Shown: positions 1-12,900, counted from the first letter of the stretch. The stretch: 64,000 nucleotides of DNA from Strix aluco (GCF_031877795.1 NC_133958.1:5332001-5396000), one strand, 5' to 3'. Translations and numbers: made by a program. The notes: generated from the letters alone by a model not told the origin.

Positions 1-2084
1 TGTGAGATAATGAACATTTTAATTTTATGTATCCCCCTCTTTCTATTTCTCCCCCCCTTCTTTTTAAATAAATATTTAAGCATCTTTCAAACTGTGTTAG
101 AAGTGCAGAGAAGAGCAGGTTGATTTAATCTCCTGTTCCCTGCTCTTTGCCAAACAGGAAACGTCTCATCTGCCTCTTTCACAAATCTTTGCCAAGGGAA
201 GGAGGGAGGATTAGAGCATGTGAGAAGCCCGTCCATCGTTTCCCTCCTTTCTCATATTCTTTTGGAAGTCCTTCAGGGAATGCTATGAAGATGTGATTCA
301 TGGTTTTTAATCACTCCTCTCCCCTTTCTGCTGGGCTTATTAACTCTTTGGGACCTGATCCCAATGGAGATGCCCTCGATCCCTGTTGTAACAACGTCTC
401 CTTGCACAAGTCAGCCCCACTCACTTCCAGCAGCAGATTTCGCTGGGGATGAGACCACCAGCTGCTTCCCCATGAGCCTCCTTCCATAGAGGTAAAAATT
501 CCTTTGGTCTCTCCCCAGCTTTCCCACAGCTTGCCTTTGTTTGGGTCCATTTAACCCTGAATTGACACAGAGTCCCTGAGAGCATGAAGAAATTAAATCT
601 CTTTACCACCGTCCCGTTGCAAAGCCCTGGGGCTCCCAGCTCAGCATGGCACCGTTGACAAACTGCACTGAGTCCCCTGCACCCAGGCAGGTACCACGTC
701 TGTGAGGGGATGGATCAATAGCGAGATGGCAGATGCCTGACCTGGCTCCTGGGGGAATGATGTCCTGATTTCCCACCCCCAGCACCCTCCTGGGGCAGAG
801 ATGAAGGGGCAGCATGATCGGTGCTGATGGAAGGATGGAGCCTGCCCTGGAAAGGAGCCCCAAGTTAAGTCATCTGCAAGATGGCCTGGAAGGGAGCAAA
901 GCTCAGTGCTCAGCATCATACCCGGAGAAGTCAGTGTCCAGGAAGGGATGATGCACCAAAGGAGAATGATTTATGTTTAATCCTTGCAGTAGAGAAGAAA
1001 AAAAGAAATCAACAGTAATAGCAAGTTCCTTGTGAAAAAAAAATCCTGGAGATCTGTACAGAATAAACAGCACCGGAAAATCTAAATAATAACCATGCAA
1101 TTTAAAAAAGAACTGCTGGAAAGCCCTAACTCAGCAAAGCCCTTAAGCCTTTGAGTGGTCAGCTGGAGCCAACTGGCCTCCTCATCTGCTGAAAGCTCCT
1201 CTTTCGTGTCAGCCCGCTGCCAACCCAGGATGAAAGCAGTGCACCTAAGGATGCGAATGCAATCTTCCACGCAATTTCCTTGGCTTCAGGAAAGCTTCCA
1301 GGGAATTGTTACCCATTTCCCTCCAATTCAGCAAAAAGCTTTCAGTTTTTTAATTTTACACTTTATGCTCAAAACCTTCAGCGAAGCCAGAAGAAGGTCA
1401 GCAGGTGGGGAGAGGTTTGACACAAGGCATTCTGGTCTGCTTTATAGTTTCCTGTGGCCCCCCAGAATGCAAACACTTATAGTCCTGACCTGCCCAACTC
1501 TGTCCATGACTGGAGGTATCGCAGCCGCTCAAGCCTGGCCGCAGTAATTGATCTCATAAAGCATCCGCCGCAGCACTCATGCTAATACATTGTGCTCCTG
1601 CTGCCCTCCCAGCTCACGCTGACTCTCAAGCAGAGAATGGACATCGTTTCCCCAACAGAAAGCTCCACACATGAATGTTTCTCTGCAGGGTGCAGCTAAG
1701 GTATATTGAAATCAGGTTTCGGGGAAATGTTTAAGCTGAGAAGCATGGTCACTGCCCGGGCCTGCATCGTTTCATGCAGCAACACGAGCAGGGAGTGAAA
1801 CTTGCCCTTGGCAGGGCTCTTTGTTCAGGACTCGGCTCCCTCTGTGGTGGGGCAAAGGGGAAAATGAGAAATACTTTTATTTTTGCCACAATGGAGGGTA
1901 AGGCCACATCACCCACACTCATCACCTTACTGCGATTTTGCAAGCTGGCATCCATGCACCGAGCCTCGGTGACTGCCCACACACACAGAGGGAAGAGCCA
2001 TCGCAGAGAAAAGCCTTTTACTTTGCAACTAGTTCAAGTTCATAGCACAGAAATGATGAGTCTTCCTGGCTGAAGCCTGCAAGC
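1..2084. other. Non-coding stretch, no gene recognised
   Basis: Mixed-composition DNA with stops in all frames. The only local structure I see is a C/T-rich run at about 31-66, interrupted by single A residues. Open frames here are short and overlap on both strands, which is what chance gives. Confidence 0.6.
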
Positions 2085-2400
2085 TGCAGCAACTTGATTG
2101 CATTCAGTTGTGTGTCCATATCTTTACATCATTTTGGTTTCTTCTCTTATTTAAGAAAAATATTATTATGTTTAATATAAGTTATTTCTTCCTTTCAGTT
2201 TATGCTGATGAGTTCCCATTCAGTTCCTGTGGGTGCTTTTACCAAAATGAAAATTACAATATCAAAATAAAAATCAGCTAATGTGGTAGAATAAATGGCC
2301 CAGAGAGCATCAAAGAAAACGTACCAAGAGTGAATAATAAACCATCGTAATTCCTCAATTCTATCTGTCCATCCATCTAACTATCTGTTAGACAGGAGGA
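2085..2400. promoter_or_regulatory. AT-rich block, possible conserved non-coding element
   Basis: An abrupt AT-rich island with no usable open frame, rich in TTTAAT, AATATT and ATTTAAG strings. It resembles the other AT-rich islands of the window but holds no single strong factor motif. A degenerate ATCT/ATCC stretch (about 2358-2390) lies at its right end. Calling it regulatory is inference from composition alone. Confidence 0.25.
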
Positions 2401-2985
2401 ATCTCAATTAGCTGTTAAAAGGATATTTATGATTATTTTATGGGCATTGCAGTGCTCTTTCTGTTCCCAAAAGCTCTCGTGACACCTCTCCGAACCAAGG
2501 ACGGGGAAGCAATAGCAGCAGATTAAAAGATGTCCCAAGAAATGAGATATATGTCTGCTGATGCACCAGGGGGGACAGGCCCCGGCCCCCCAAAACCCCC
2601 GGGAGGGACCTGGCTCATTCCCACTGGGACCATTCCCGTGTATCAACGGGACGGATAGAAGGAAGCTCCTAAGTGACCCATTAACTCCAGGGTACGTAAT
2701 TACCCTTCAAACAACCAAAGGGACTGACCTCCCTGCTCCAGCTCTCAATGTTCAGAACAATCAACAATCCCAATTAGCTGTAATTAAGAAGGATTATAAT
2801 GAATTTACTGCATGCATTTTTCCATGCACCTATTAAAATCCCAAAATTTTCATTTACAGTCCCTATGTACACGTTTGCACGCACCGGGAAGAAACACAAA
2901 AGGAAAAGGTTTCTTTTTGTCATTATTTGTGTCAAGGTTTTACATCAGGGTTTTCTGTCTGCAGCTGATTATAGATGTCGAATTG
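2401..2985. other. Non-coding stretch, nothing distinctive
   Basis: GC-moderate first half, then AT-richer from about 2760. No coding, repeat or RNA feature is recognised. Confidence 0.5.
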
Positions 2986-3262
2986 AATTCTAACTGGAGA
3001 CAGAAAGAGAAATTAAGCAAAAAAATAAAATTGCAGAGGCTGTAATCCCCACTGAACAGTCTCGCTGGGATCGCTGCATAATGAATCCAGCTTGTGCTGC
3101 CATTACTCGCCTTTTGTTTACCTAACAGTTTGACAATGCATATTTATGCAAATTGGAGCCCGGCTGCTTTTTTGCTGTTCATTAATTAGCATCTCATTCT
3201 GGACGTGTAAACCAGGCTTGGAGAATTTGTCTAATCTGATCAACAGTTTGGTTCCTCTCTCC
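2986..3262. promoter_or_regulatory. Candidate enhancer with forkhead, octamer and homeodomain sites
   Basis: Seen directly: a forkhead-type TTGTTTAC at 3114-3121, a perfect octamer ATGCAAAT at 3146-3153 preceded by TATTT, and a homeodomain string ATTAATTAGCAT from 3181. All lie within about 80 bases. POU, forkhead and homeodomain families are known to use these strings. Their close packing in an AT-rich block flanked by GC-richer DNA is typical of vertebrate developmental enhancers. There is no open reading frame. Enhancer activity and conservation are inferred. Confidence 0.45.
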
Positions 3263-5489
3263 CCTACCTTCCTTCCCCCGCTTCTCGGGCCTTTAACAAG
3301 GCTTTTGGATTGAATGTCAACTGCCTTGTGCAACACACCTCGCCGCGGGGTTTGGAAGGAGGGAAAGAGGGATGTTGAGAGGAGGAGGGGGGAAAAAAGC
3401 TAATTTTAGGAAGAGGTGAGCAGCAGCATTGCACCCAAACCTGCATAAATCTGGTTTTCCCTTCCAGTTTCTTACTGCAGCAATGCTGTCAATAAGACTC
3501 TCCACAGAAAGCCTCACAGAGCAGGGCTAGAGCTCGTTCTGGTGAATGAAGGGGGTTTGCAGCCCTAAAATTGAAGAATGAGGGTGGAGATGGTCCCATG
3601 CCCATGCCGGCATGGTGGCAGCTGAGCCAACACGCGTCCAGCGGCCACAGGGCTGGCATCCAGGCACAGGTTCTCCTCCAGGCAAAGACTGGTGAGGGGA
3701 CCCATGAGCACGTCTCCCTCTCCTGATGAGGATTTCTCCCCGCTGTCACAGCAGAAAGAGAATAAATCTTTAAAGGATGGGCAGAAACGTCAATCTGCTC
3801 CAAGAGGCTTTTACAGATCAATAGATGCCGCCGGGAGCTGGCGTGTTGTGCCAGCACCTCTGCGGTGCTGTGCCCACGAGGAGGGATCGATCAGCCCAGG
3901 GTAACGCCAACCCCGTATTGATAAGGAGCCATCCCCTCGCTCACACAGGGCTGCAAGGGGCCTTTTATTTAAACCGCGTGGAAAAAAAAAGCAAGATTTC
4001 CTTGCTCACCCTGAGATGCACCAGGACACAAATAACTCCAGCTAACAGACAAGTTTATGGGGCAAATTTCTGGAGGGGAGGTATAAACTACAAGTGAGAA
4101 AATGCATAAGCAACCTCACTGATGTGTTTTCAAAAAAGGTGCTTCTTAAATGCCTGGTCAGCACCAAGTGACAACCACCTTGGGTCACAGCCACGTCCTT
4201 AAGCCAAGGTGAGCTTTAGCTGGGAGCGTGGCAGAGCAGAGGCAGCTCCACCCTGGGCTCCCAGCTACATTTCTCTTCTCCCAGTGCTTTTACCTGTCCT
4301 CTGCTTCCCTCAAGGGCAATTTCTTCTGCTCGATTTACACATTTGTTTACAAATACATAATGACTGGGGGAGGGGGGGGGCCACCCACCACCCACAGAAC
4401 AACAGTGCCTATGTCTAACCGCTGGCCTCTTCCAGTGTTTCCTCTGCAATTTCTGCACACACACAGCCACACAAAATGGGCCTAAACACTGCAATTTTCC
4501 AACCATTTTCATCCAAATTGTCAGCAATTTCCCAATGGCCCCGGCACCAAATTGCAAGTGAATGCTCAGTAACACTGTGCGGCTGCACAGGCATCTGTGG
4601 GCAGGGGAGGGAGGGGAAGGTGAGCGGGGTGCGATGGCAGCAGCTGGACACAAACCCTTCAGAAATGGGCTGTTAGGTCGTTCCCAACCACATCTTGGGC
4701 GTCAAGTCGTCAGGGTGAAAAGACGAGCACATTTTTGTGATGCATTTCAGACACAACACCACAAATCTTCCTGGATGTCTGGGAAAGGGGACTTTTTGCA
4801 TGATATTCATGGCTCCAGGATGCTGAAATAGAAATGGATCCCAATATAAATTAGGGCACTTGCTTGGCTCATGCTATGACTGCAAGTTTGCCTTAGTACA
4901 GCTCATTAAATACTGATTCCACCTTGGCTGCGGTGGGCTCTGCCCCAGGCTGGGCACCTCCAGAGAGTCCTGTGATACCCAGAAAGGCAGATCGAGGGGT
5001 GCCTGTTGCAGACCTGCAAGGACAGTGCTCCACTCCACCATTTTCAGGAGACGACTTTTTTTTGGATGCTAATAGGGGTACTTTGAGGCGGGAACCGCAG
5101 GAAAACATGGGCATTTGGGAAGGAGAGGGGAGTCTTTCCCAAAGCACTGACCATCTCCCCACAGCACAAGTGGCTGCTTTTGGAGACCTGAAAAGATTTG
5201 GAGCTCCACTCCACACCAACTTGGAGGTGTGACTCATGGACCACACACCAGACCGTGCCACTGTCCCTGTGCCACCGTCGCCCTGTCCTTTCTCTGCCTT
5301 GATATTGCAATGGGAAGCTCGGGTTCACTTCGCACAGCGCCCCAGGCTTTATCACTCAAACGTTGTTAATCCCTGTCCTTCTCCCATCGCATCTGCCTGC
5401 TTCTTCTCACATGTATTTTATATTCCCTGCACCTCCCAGCGAGATAAGCCTGTTAGATATTTATATGTTTATCACAGATGGCCTTGGTT
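3263..5489. other. Non-coding stretch with a G-run
   Basis: Pyrimidine-rich, then mixed-composition DNA. A guanine run (five G, one A, nine G) at 4366-4380 is followed by a CCACC-rich segment. Several overlapping open frames exist on both strands, none protein-like. No other feature is seen. Confidence 0.55.
4366..4380 (+). repeat. G-run, low complexity
   Basis: Fourteen guanines with a single adenine interruption. This is simple sequence and a possible G-quadruplex former. Its length is likely to vary between individuals. Confidence 0.7.
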
Positions 5490-6015
5490 TCAGAAACTAA
5501 CCACGCTGCAGTCAGAAGGAATGTATTAATAATTATATAGCACAACGTGATAATTACTTCCAAAGCAGTCTGCAGAAAGTCTTTTGTCTCTCCTCTTCTG
5601 ATTAGGCAGTTATTTCACCAGCGACTGGGAAAGTCAACAAGTGTCAAGTATGGTAGTTAATTCCTGAGCTGATAGCATTTATTAAAATTGCTAATGAATC
5701 TAATAATTAAACACATAAATATAAGTTACCTCAGGTATTAAATCTAATTATTGGGCTGGCAAAAATCAATTTTTGTGCATATGCATAATAATGCATGGGC
5801 AAAGTTAATTAGAAATGTCCAGATCAATATTTGAATAATTCTTAACTAGTGGAATCCCTGTCTGAAGAGCGGGTCTAGACACTGTGAATAAGTTATATTT
5901 CAGAAATGAATGCCTTCTCCTAATGGAATTTATCCTAGTAAATTAATAATACTCCAGTAAATCTGCAAAATAAATGACGAACCTGTTTGCCTGAACATTG
6001 CCCTTAGGGAAATCA
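5490..6015. promoter_or_regulatory. AT-rich candidate enhancer with POU-dimer palindrome
   Basis: One of the longest AT-rich islands of the window, stop-dense in all frames. It holds many homeodomain cores (TAATTA-type strings near 5660, 5705, 5745, 5805 and 5940). Its centre is GTGCATATGCAT at 5775-5786, one base from the MORE palindrome ATGCATATGCAT used by POU-domain dimers, and it overlaps a second ATGCAT at 5791-5796. GC-richer DNA begins sharply near 6020. A conserved developmental enhancer is the natural reading, but conservation is not testable here. Confidence 0.45.
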
Positions 6016-7061
6016 TTAATATCCTTTGTCAGCAACCTCGGAGGTCAGAGCCAAAGCTCTGCTCCAGCTCGCAGCCAGCTCCCGAGTGGCTTCGCTCTGC
6101 AGGGAGGGACTCGGGGATGAGGGAGAGAGCAGAGATGGAGCACACCGGGCTCTGACCCTCGCTCCCTGCTCTTCTGCACGGTGGGAAGCTAACGGGCAGC
6201 GTTTCAGCTGACTCTCACCTTTCCCACGAGACTGAGCCCCCACCAGCACTGCCGCGTCCCCCCAGGCTCCTGCAGCCCAGGCAAAGCTCATCCCCACCTC
6301 CGGCAAAATCCGCCAGCGGGATTGCCCCGCTGGTCTTGGAAATATGAGCTTGATTATGGTCCAAGAGCTGTGCTGGTGTAAATCAGTGAAGAGGGTGCTG
6401 ACTGATGCTACCTCAAATCCGACCAAATAGCAGCATTAAATTCGGCAGCACTGACTCTCATGGACTTCTCCCAGCCCAAGATGAAAATCTCAGCTATTTT
6501 TTAAAGGTGGCTCCTCTGCTTTGCAAAGAGCAAGAAGGATCCAGAGGCTCATCCCAATGCTCGGGGAGAGCTTGGGGGGTGGCAGTGCTGGGGGGATTTT
6601 ATCACCCTCCCTCCCATCCCTGATGGAAACGCAGCGTCCATACATGCATACCCTCCACTGGCTCCTCTTGCCAGCACAGAGGTGGTTAAAGAGGAGAAGA
6701 GAAAGAGGAAAAAGAGCACAAATGTTTTGTTTCGCCTGGAGATAATGCTGCACGTCTTGTTTTAACACAGTGCTAACAGGAGTCTCCACCTTTTCCCTCG
6801 CCATCACCCTGGCACGCTCTCCCCTTGATTATCCATCTCGGCTGAAAGGAGATAAAACAGATGTAATATGGCGCAGAACTCCAACACACATCTTAAATCA
6901 TCTTGTCTCGACGTGGCTCCTTGGCACGCGCGTGAGCGATGCTCGTCGAGAACCTGGCTGAACTGTTTCGGTGCACATGAGTGATTTGATTGCTGGGTTT
7001 CTCCAGCGTGCTTCTGGCACGGGCAGAGACGATGAAGGGAAAGTTATTCAGTCATGGGTGA
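6016..7061. other. Non-coding stretch, nothing distinctive
   Basis: GC-rich then mixed DNA. A short string GCTGGTGTAAATCAGTG near 6371 weakly resembles the old repeat described at 7062-7150. No coding support. Confidence 0.5.
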
Positions 7062-7150
7062 AATCATTATGGGTAAATCTCTGCTCTGAATTACACTGGG
7101 GTAAATCCATTGAAGGGTAACTCAATTGAGATCAATGGCCCAAATTTTTA
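7062..7150. repeat. Eroded ancient amniote interspersed repeat (family unnamed)
   Basis: The segment contains TTACACTGGGGTAAATCC followed by TTGAAGG and GATCAATGGCCC. This wording (TTACACC / GTAAATC / TTGAAGTCAATGG) is typical of an old repeat seen in reptile and bird DNA. I recognise the style but cannot name the family. A second copy seems present at 59571-59625. Assignment rests on pattern memory, not on an alignment. Confidence 0.35.
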
Positions 7151-8570
7151 CTTTCCTTTACTCCAAAGAAAGGACCGTGTAATATTTTTGAAGTCACAAG
7201 TAATACTCCTGATTTTCACAGCTGACAAGCAAATCTGATCCACCCTGTTCCCAATCTTTTGCATGATGTATTTTGTGAAACTGGTACTTCAGCGCAATTA
7301 TTTCACGTGAAACCATTTTTTGCCCTCTCCCCTGGGCACAGCGTTTAAACCACCCTGTAGCCCAATTTTGTAACCCTGGCTCTCCTAAGTAAGTGAGAGG
7401 AAAACTGAGCACACGCTGGGCGATTTGTTGAGGGATCACAGGAGACCCAGCTGCAACATGAGCATCGCTGTGCTGAAACGCCCAGCTGTGATGGCAGAGG
7501 GGATCCTAGAGAGCCTGTTCCCCCCTCACAAGGACCTTCTGCCTTATAACCTTGCTGAAAAAAGAGTGGTGGAAGGACTGTCAAAGGAAAAGATCATCTC
7601 TGCCTTCACTGAGAGACAGCCATCCAGAGCATTGCTGCTGTAGCTGTGAAAAAAAATCAGTGCCTGGCCCCAAACTCCCACACCACAGCAATATTGCATA
7701 GGTGGATAAGACAGACAAAGGCGCAGAGAGAAAGCAGAAGCAGCAACGAAGTGAGATGCCAGAGGCCACAGAGCAGCGATCCATCGGGTCCCAAGGAAAA
7801 GCACAAAGCACAAGTGTCTGGCAGGCTCCTGGGCACTGCTCTGTCCCAGCTCAGCCAAGGCAGGTTGGAGCCTGGGCCAGCTGCAGACAACATCACCTTG
7901 GGTTATGGTTCATCTCCTGGAACACTTTTCCCTTTAATTTATACCTGTCAGCTATTTTACAGCAATTGAAGCCTGGCGGGCTCGTTAATAGAGAAAGGAA
8001 GGAAGGTGGAGCTGAGCTGCTACTAATTGTGTAAAGCCCATGGAGGAGGGTGGTGGCTCCCTGGAGCCCTCCTGGACCGCGAAATTGAGAGATGTGTTTG
8101 GAGTGTCAAACAACGTGAAACACCCCAGTTAGCAAAGCCACCAGAAAATGGGTGTAATTCAGGATGGCTTTTTCTGAAGTGGTTTTTATGTACTAATCAA
8201 AGGCAGAGGCACAGCTGCTATGGCTCCCTGTAATTGCAGACACAGGGAAGAGGTAGTTCAGGAGAAAATTGGAAACCCGAAGGATGTTCCTGTTGTCAAG
8301 TGGGTATCAGGAAACCAGAGCCTCTGGGTAAAAGCAGTTCTTGGAAAGGGCTTTGTCATGAGCTGCAGGGCTGGTGGGCAAGTCTAATCTCGAATCAGAA
8401 GCTCAGTTGCTCATTTTGGTGATGGTTCATTCATAAATGATTTATAAAGGCAAAATCACCACTTCATGGACATGCCAAGGATGTTGGAGACACGATATGA
8501 TCAGTGTGTGTGGCTCATAGCTAGGAGGACAGAAGTTGTTATGCCTCAGCCTACAGTGGCAAAGAAAAAA
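7151..8570. other. Non-coding stretch, no gene recognised
   Basis: Overlapping open frames occur on both strands at 7425-8034, but they begin mostly at TTG or CTG and have no domain. No repeat or RNA gene is recognised. Confidence 0.5.
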
Positions 8571-8735
8571 AAAACCCTAGAGACAGTAAAGCAGCAGTTT
8601 ATTGAGCTGTTGAGCTCTCTAGCAATTAACTCTCCATTTATTAAAACATCTATTTGTCATTTATTTATCCTCCATGTACTATTTATAAATCTGTTCTTAA
8701 TAGTGCAACCAGGTCTTAACGGAGTTGCACCACGG
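8571..8735. promoter_or_regulatory. AT-rich candidate regulatory block
   Basis: Contains CAATTAACT, TTTATTAAAAC and repeated CATTTATTTATCC/ATTTATAAAT strings. It ends in a 7-base inverted repeat GTGCAAC (8703-8709) / GTTGCAC (8724-8730). No open frame spans it. Regulatory role inferred. Confidence 0.3.
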
Positions 8736-9480
8736 TGGAGCGGATCCAGAGCACGCTGCTGTCAGCGATCTGCTCAGGTCTTACAGATCTTTGCCATCTT
8801 TTTCTACAACAGTTTCCCTGTCTCTATTTGTTTCTGTCTCTCTTTCACTCTCCTGGGATAACACCATCTTTCAATCTACTCTGACACATTCGTTTCCTGA
8901 GGGCAATTTAAACTGAGAATGATTCCCTGATTGCTCACTTTTCCTCCTCCTCTCTTATTCTGCAGGGGGTTTTTTGAAGGATCATAAAATAACATGTTTA
9001 GAAATAATTGCATGATAGGGATGTTTTCTTGCCATGTGAGCATTGCTCATTTCCTCTCCAGACAGTATATTCTCAGCACATTTTCAGGAAAGGTTTCCCC
9101 TGATGACAACAGCAGGCTGGGAAGGACTTTGGCGTGTGGTGGCTGGTGAGAGCCGTGTCGGGCCATCAAGGAACTATGTGGCTACTGCTCCGTATCCAAA
9201 GTGAAGGTCCCACAGCCCAGCCAGGGCAGGATGGGCAGCGGGAGAGGTTTGCAATCAGCTTTGAGCCAGTGTTAGGCTCCAAGCATCCTAAACCCAAACG
9301 ATTTCCCAGCAGGAGCTGGAGCAGGCAGCTCTGCCCGTGCTGGGCTCCAGCCCACGTGCCGTCTGCGCGTGGCCAGACCCAACACGTTCCCAAATTAAAC
9401 GGGATTTCTGGAGGTGGCAGAGACACCAACCTCTCCTGGGCTGGCAGACCCTGCTCACTTCACCACATCAATTCTAGTCA
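8736..9480. other. Non-coding stretch, nothing distinctive
   Basis: A pyrimidine-rich segment (about 8790-8870), then mixed DNA. An open frame of about 120 codons (9134-9505) begins at a non-ATG codon and overlaps an antisense frame. I see no protein signature. Confidence 0.5.
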
Positions 9481-9925
9481 AGAGCTCAAGAGTGTTTCTA
9501 TTTAGTTGTAAATTTATATGTATTAGATTATATATTGCAAGTGCAAATAAACTCCACGTATTATCCAAAAGCCATTTGATTTAGTCCTTAATAATGAGCA
9601 GGTGTACTTTAAAGCAACACATACTGTGAGAAACAAGAATTATGAACAGGTCTGTGGTTTTCCTGTTTTCTTTTTTTTTTTTTTTTTAATCTTTTACAGG
9701 CCACCCAGATACCATCATCTCCTAATAAATATCCCCCCCTGACACAGCCATCATGTAACTCATTATGGCATCCGCAGCGCACAAATTATGTGGATAAGGT
9801 TCACATAACTATGAAGATATTTATGGTAGGCCATACTGTTTCTTAGGAAAATATTGATTTGTTAACAACTGAATGACTATATAGCTATTAAATTAGACCA
9901 GTCTATCGTACTCCCTGGTGTTAAC
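9481..9925. promoter_or_regulatory. AT-rich candidate enhancer
   Basis: A long AT-rich island with GGATAAGG (GATA-type core) near 9793, GTTAAC within TTTGTTAACAAC near 9858-9869, TTAATAATGAGC near 9589, and several ATTATG/TATTTATGG strings. It is interrupted by a T17 run (9671-9687). Dense stops in every frame exclude coding. Interpretation as a conserved element is inference. Confidence 0.4.
9671..9687 (+). repeat. Poly-T run (17 T)
   Basis: Seventeen consecutive T. A following short CTTTTACAGG gives a chance resemblance to a splice acceptor, but no exon follows. Confidence 0.85.
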
Positions 9926-12900
9926 AAAAGAACAGGTTTATTTTTTACATTTCTGTATCTATTTTATTTATAAACCGCAGAGGGGCGAGTGGAAGAGCAC
10001 GTGCACGAAGAAGTGCTCTGTTGCTCCTGGAGCTGTATCTGCACAGCCTGAGCCTGGACCACTCCGTTACCTCAGCAGCTGTGCAGCAACTGATTATTTT
10101 TGTTCCTTTAATCTGCCGCAGATCAGGAATGACTGTCCCCAGTCGGGACAGGAACGGTGTCACTGGGAAAGGTGGAGGCAGAGTCACACAATCTCAGTCA
10201 TTAAAACATCTCTGATTTACAGAGTAGCAGGGCTGATCCCTTCCCTCCCCTTGCTGCAGCCCACACACAATAACCTTGCGGAGGGCAATGCCATTATCCC
10301 GGATTTATGCAGCTATAACGGAGGGAAGAATCTGTGCCACTTGGGATTTTTTTGGAGGTGGGGAGAGACAAGGGATCATAGCACCATCTCAGGACTTTTG
10401 AACTGCTAAAACGGGGTTTGCAGTTCATTATTCTGGTGTTAAGGCCTTGGATAAAAGTGCAGACAGACACGTATGGGTTTTTTTCTTTTAAAGAAATACA
10501 ACTTTCTTCTTTTATTGATTGCTTGCTTTTCATTTTATATCCTTTCCCTTTGCCTGAAATGAGAAAAATGAGTCCCTGCCACAGGCTCTAAACTTTATAC
10601 TCTCTCACTATCTTCTCCCTTATCTAATGCCAAACCAGCAAGCAGAGGAGAGAGCACACCGGGTAGCGCCACAGATTATGCCATAAAACCTGGAAATAAG
10701 AGCAGGGACCAGCCTGGGGGGACGGGGAGGTACCTGCCTCCCTCTCTCCCCTTCAAAGCAAGACTTTCAATCAAATCCTCAGTACTGCAAATTTTTCCTT
10801 AAAGTTTGATGACAAGGACCATATTTTCGCTTGGAGACTGAGCTGTAGTAACACTGGAGGGATGAAGGGTGGGGGAAGCATCCCCAAGGTTTGGGAAGAG
10901 GAACAGCATCATGATTGATCCCCGTCCACAGGACTGCTTTGTATGACTGTATTTCTTGGCTGGCCAGTATAATCCAGCCGAGAGATCATAAATGTCTCCA
11001 GCAGACATCACAGTCTGCTTATTGATCTCTATTTGTTGTTCTTCTCAAATATAATTGCTCGCCTTGATTAAGGCTTTTTGTGTCTAAGTGTGCCAGGAGA
11101 GGAAAGCAATCAGTGCACAAAGCATAGCCCCGCGGCCATGGGCACTAATGCCATCAGGTGCTCTGCCCCCTTGGGAAATGGGGGGTTTGGGGCTGGGAAC
11201 AGGAGGGAGAGAAAATCCTCAACTGGAGGACAGCAGAAGGGCAGCGAGTGGGATTAGCTCAGCCCAGATATTCCCTCTCAGCACTCGGTATTCGAGGTAA
11301 CAGCTGATGCCTGGTGTGCTAAACACGGGCCTGATTCTGCAAGTCCAGGTAATCCTCGCTCGCAGGAGACACGGTCCATCTCACTCCACCATGCAGACGT
11401 GGTGGGAACCACAAGCGTGGAGGGGACAAGAGGAATTATTACTCCTGTGGGCAGGAACAGCTGCAGCATCGCCAGAGCAGGGCCGGGCTCGCAGGGCGCT
11501 GGGGCTGTATAAATCCAGAGGATACAGGCAGTCCTTGCTCTTTTGCTGGATGTGGGATGTTGGACTGCGTGGATTTACATGGAATGATTTAGGATAATGT
11601 TTCTCATGACTATCTGTTGGTGGGCTCATCCCCACAGGTACCTGCATGAGGCTCAATGCCCGAACCAGAGCCCAGCTGGAGGTGCCCTGGCTGCGCACCC
11701 GAGGCAGCACACCCACAGCCTCGCTGACTTTGAGCCTACCGAGCTAATGAAAATCCTTCATCTCAGCACGGATGCTACTTAAGAAATGTCAAAGAAGGCA
11801 GGCCCAGCCCCTAAGAAAGGAGGAAAGCAATTAAAAGGGGAAAGAGCAGTCAGGCTAAATAGCAACAAGATGCAGGAGTCTGAACCACGCAGGAGTTTTT
11901 CAGTGGCACCAAAATCCAGAGCTGGTTGTAGGTGACACGGAGAGGGGGAGTCTGAAGAAGAAACAGCCAAAGACATGAGAACAGTTAGTGACAAATGTGC
12001 CTGGGGAGGGGGGAAGGATTCAGTGTATCTACTGGCCTGGCAGAGAATAAAGGGAACAGCTGAGAACAGATTTCCAAGGAGGAGAGAGGAGGTTTCAAGA
12101 AGAGAGGAGGGAGAGGGGGACGGCGGATGCACAGAGCGAGGAACGAGGGGGACAGGGACCGGGTGCTTCTGCCTGCTGGTTTGTGCAGCCCAGGTGCCAG
12201 CGGCATGCTGTGCTACTGAGGCAGCAAGTGTGCAGCTCTTGAAAGGGATAAAAAAAGGAGTAGGAAAAAATTCTGCACAGTCCCTGCTTGTCCCTGACAC
12301 CCAAGCCTGTCATCTTTGACGTGGGAAACTCATTGCCAGAGGGAAGCGTGGGAGAGCAGAGTTCACAAAGGGATAGGTGTACATATGTATGTGCATACAC
12401 AGGCATGATCTCACTATCCGTTGCATTTGAAAAAATGTGTTTCCTTTATTCTTGCAAACGCCTTGATATATAAAGCCACCCATTACATCACCTGGAGAAG
12501 CAGCTGTCCCCAGGGTGAACCGCTCTGTACCTGCCCTTGGGGTTCCTCAAGCCTTCCCCCAACCTGACCCTCCCCTGCACGGTGCAAGGCCCTGCCAGGG
12601 CAAGACACAACCCAGGGCACCAGCCGGGGAGCAGAGGCCCCAACACGTTCCTGAAATCTGCTGCTGGCTGTGCAGGAGCTGGCGGGGCTGCGGCGCAGTT
12701 TAGCATTGCCATCTAGCGGGGTCCCCGCCAGCCCAGCCCCTTCTCCATCCCTGTGGGTCGCATTGCTTATGATTATTTACAGCGACGCCGCAGAAATCCT
12801 ATTCATTGCATCAACCCCACCCTCTGCGCTGTTTATATCCCACCCCTACAGCCCGAGAAGGGGGGGTTTGCTGGGACGGGGATGGACCCAGCGACGCCTG

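Noticed and set aside
8703..8730. GTGCAAC/GTTGCAC inverted repeat
   Set aside because: Seven-base arms are expected by chance many times.
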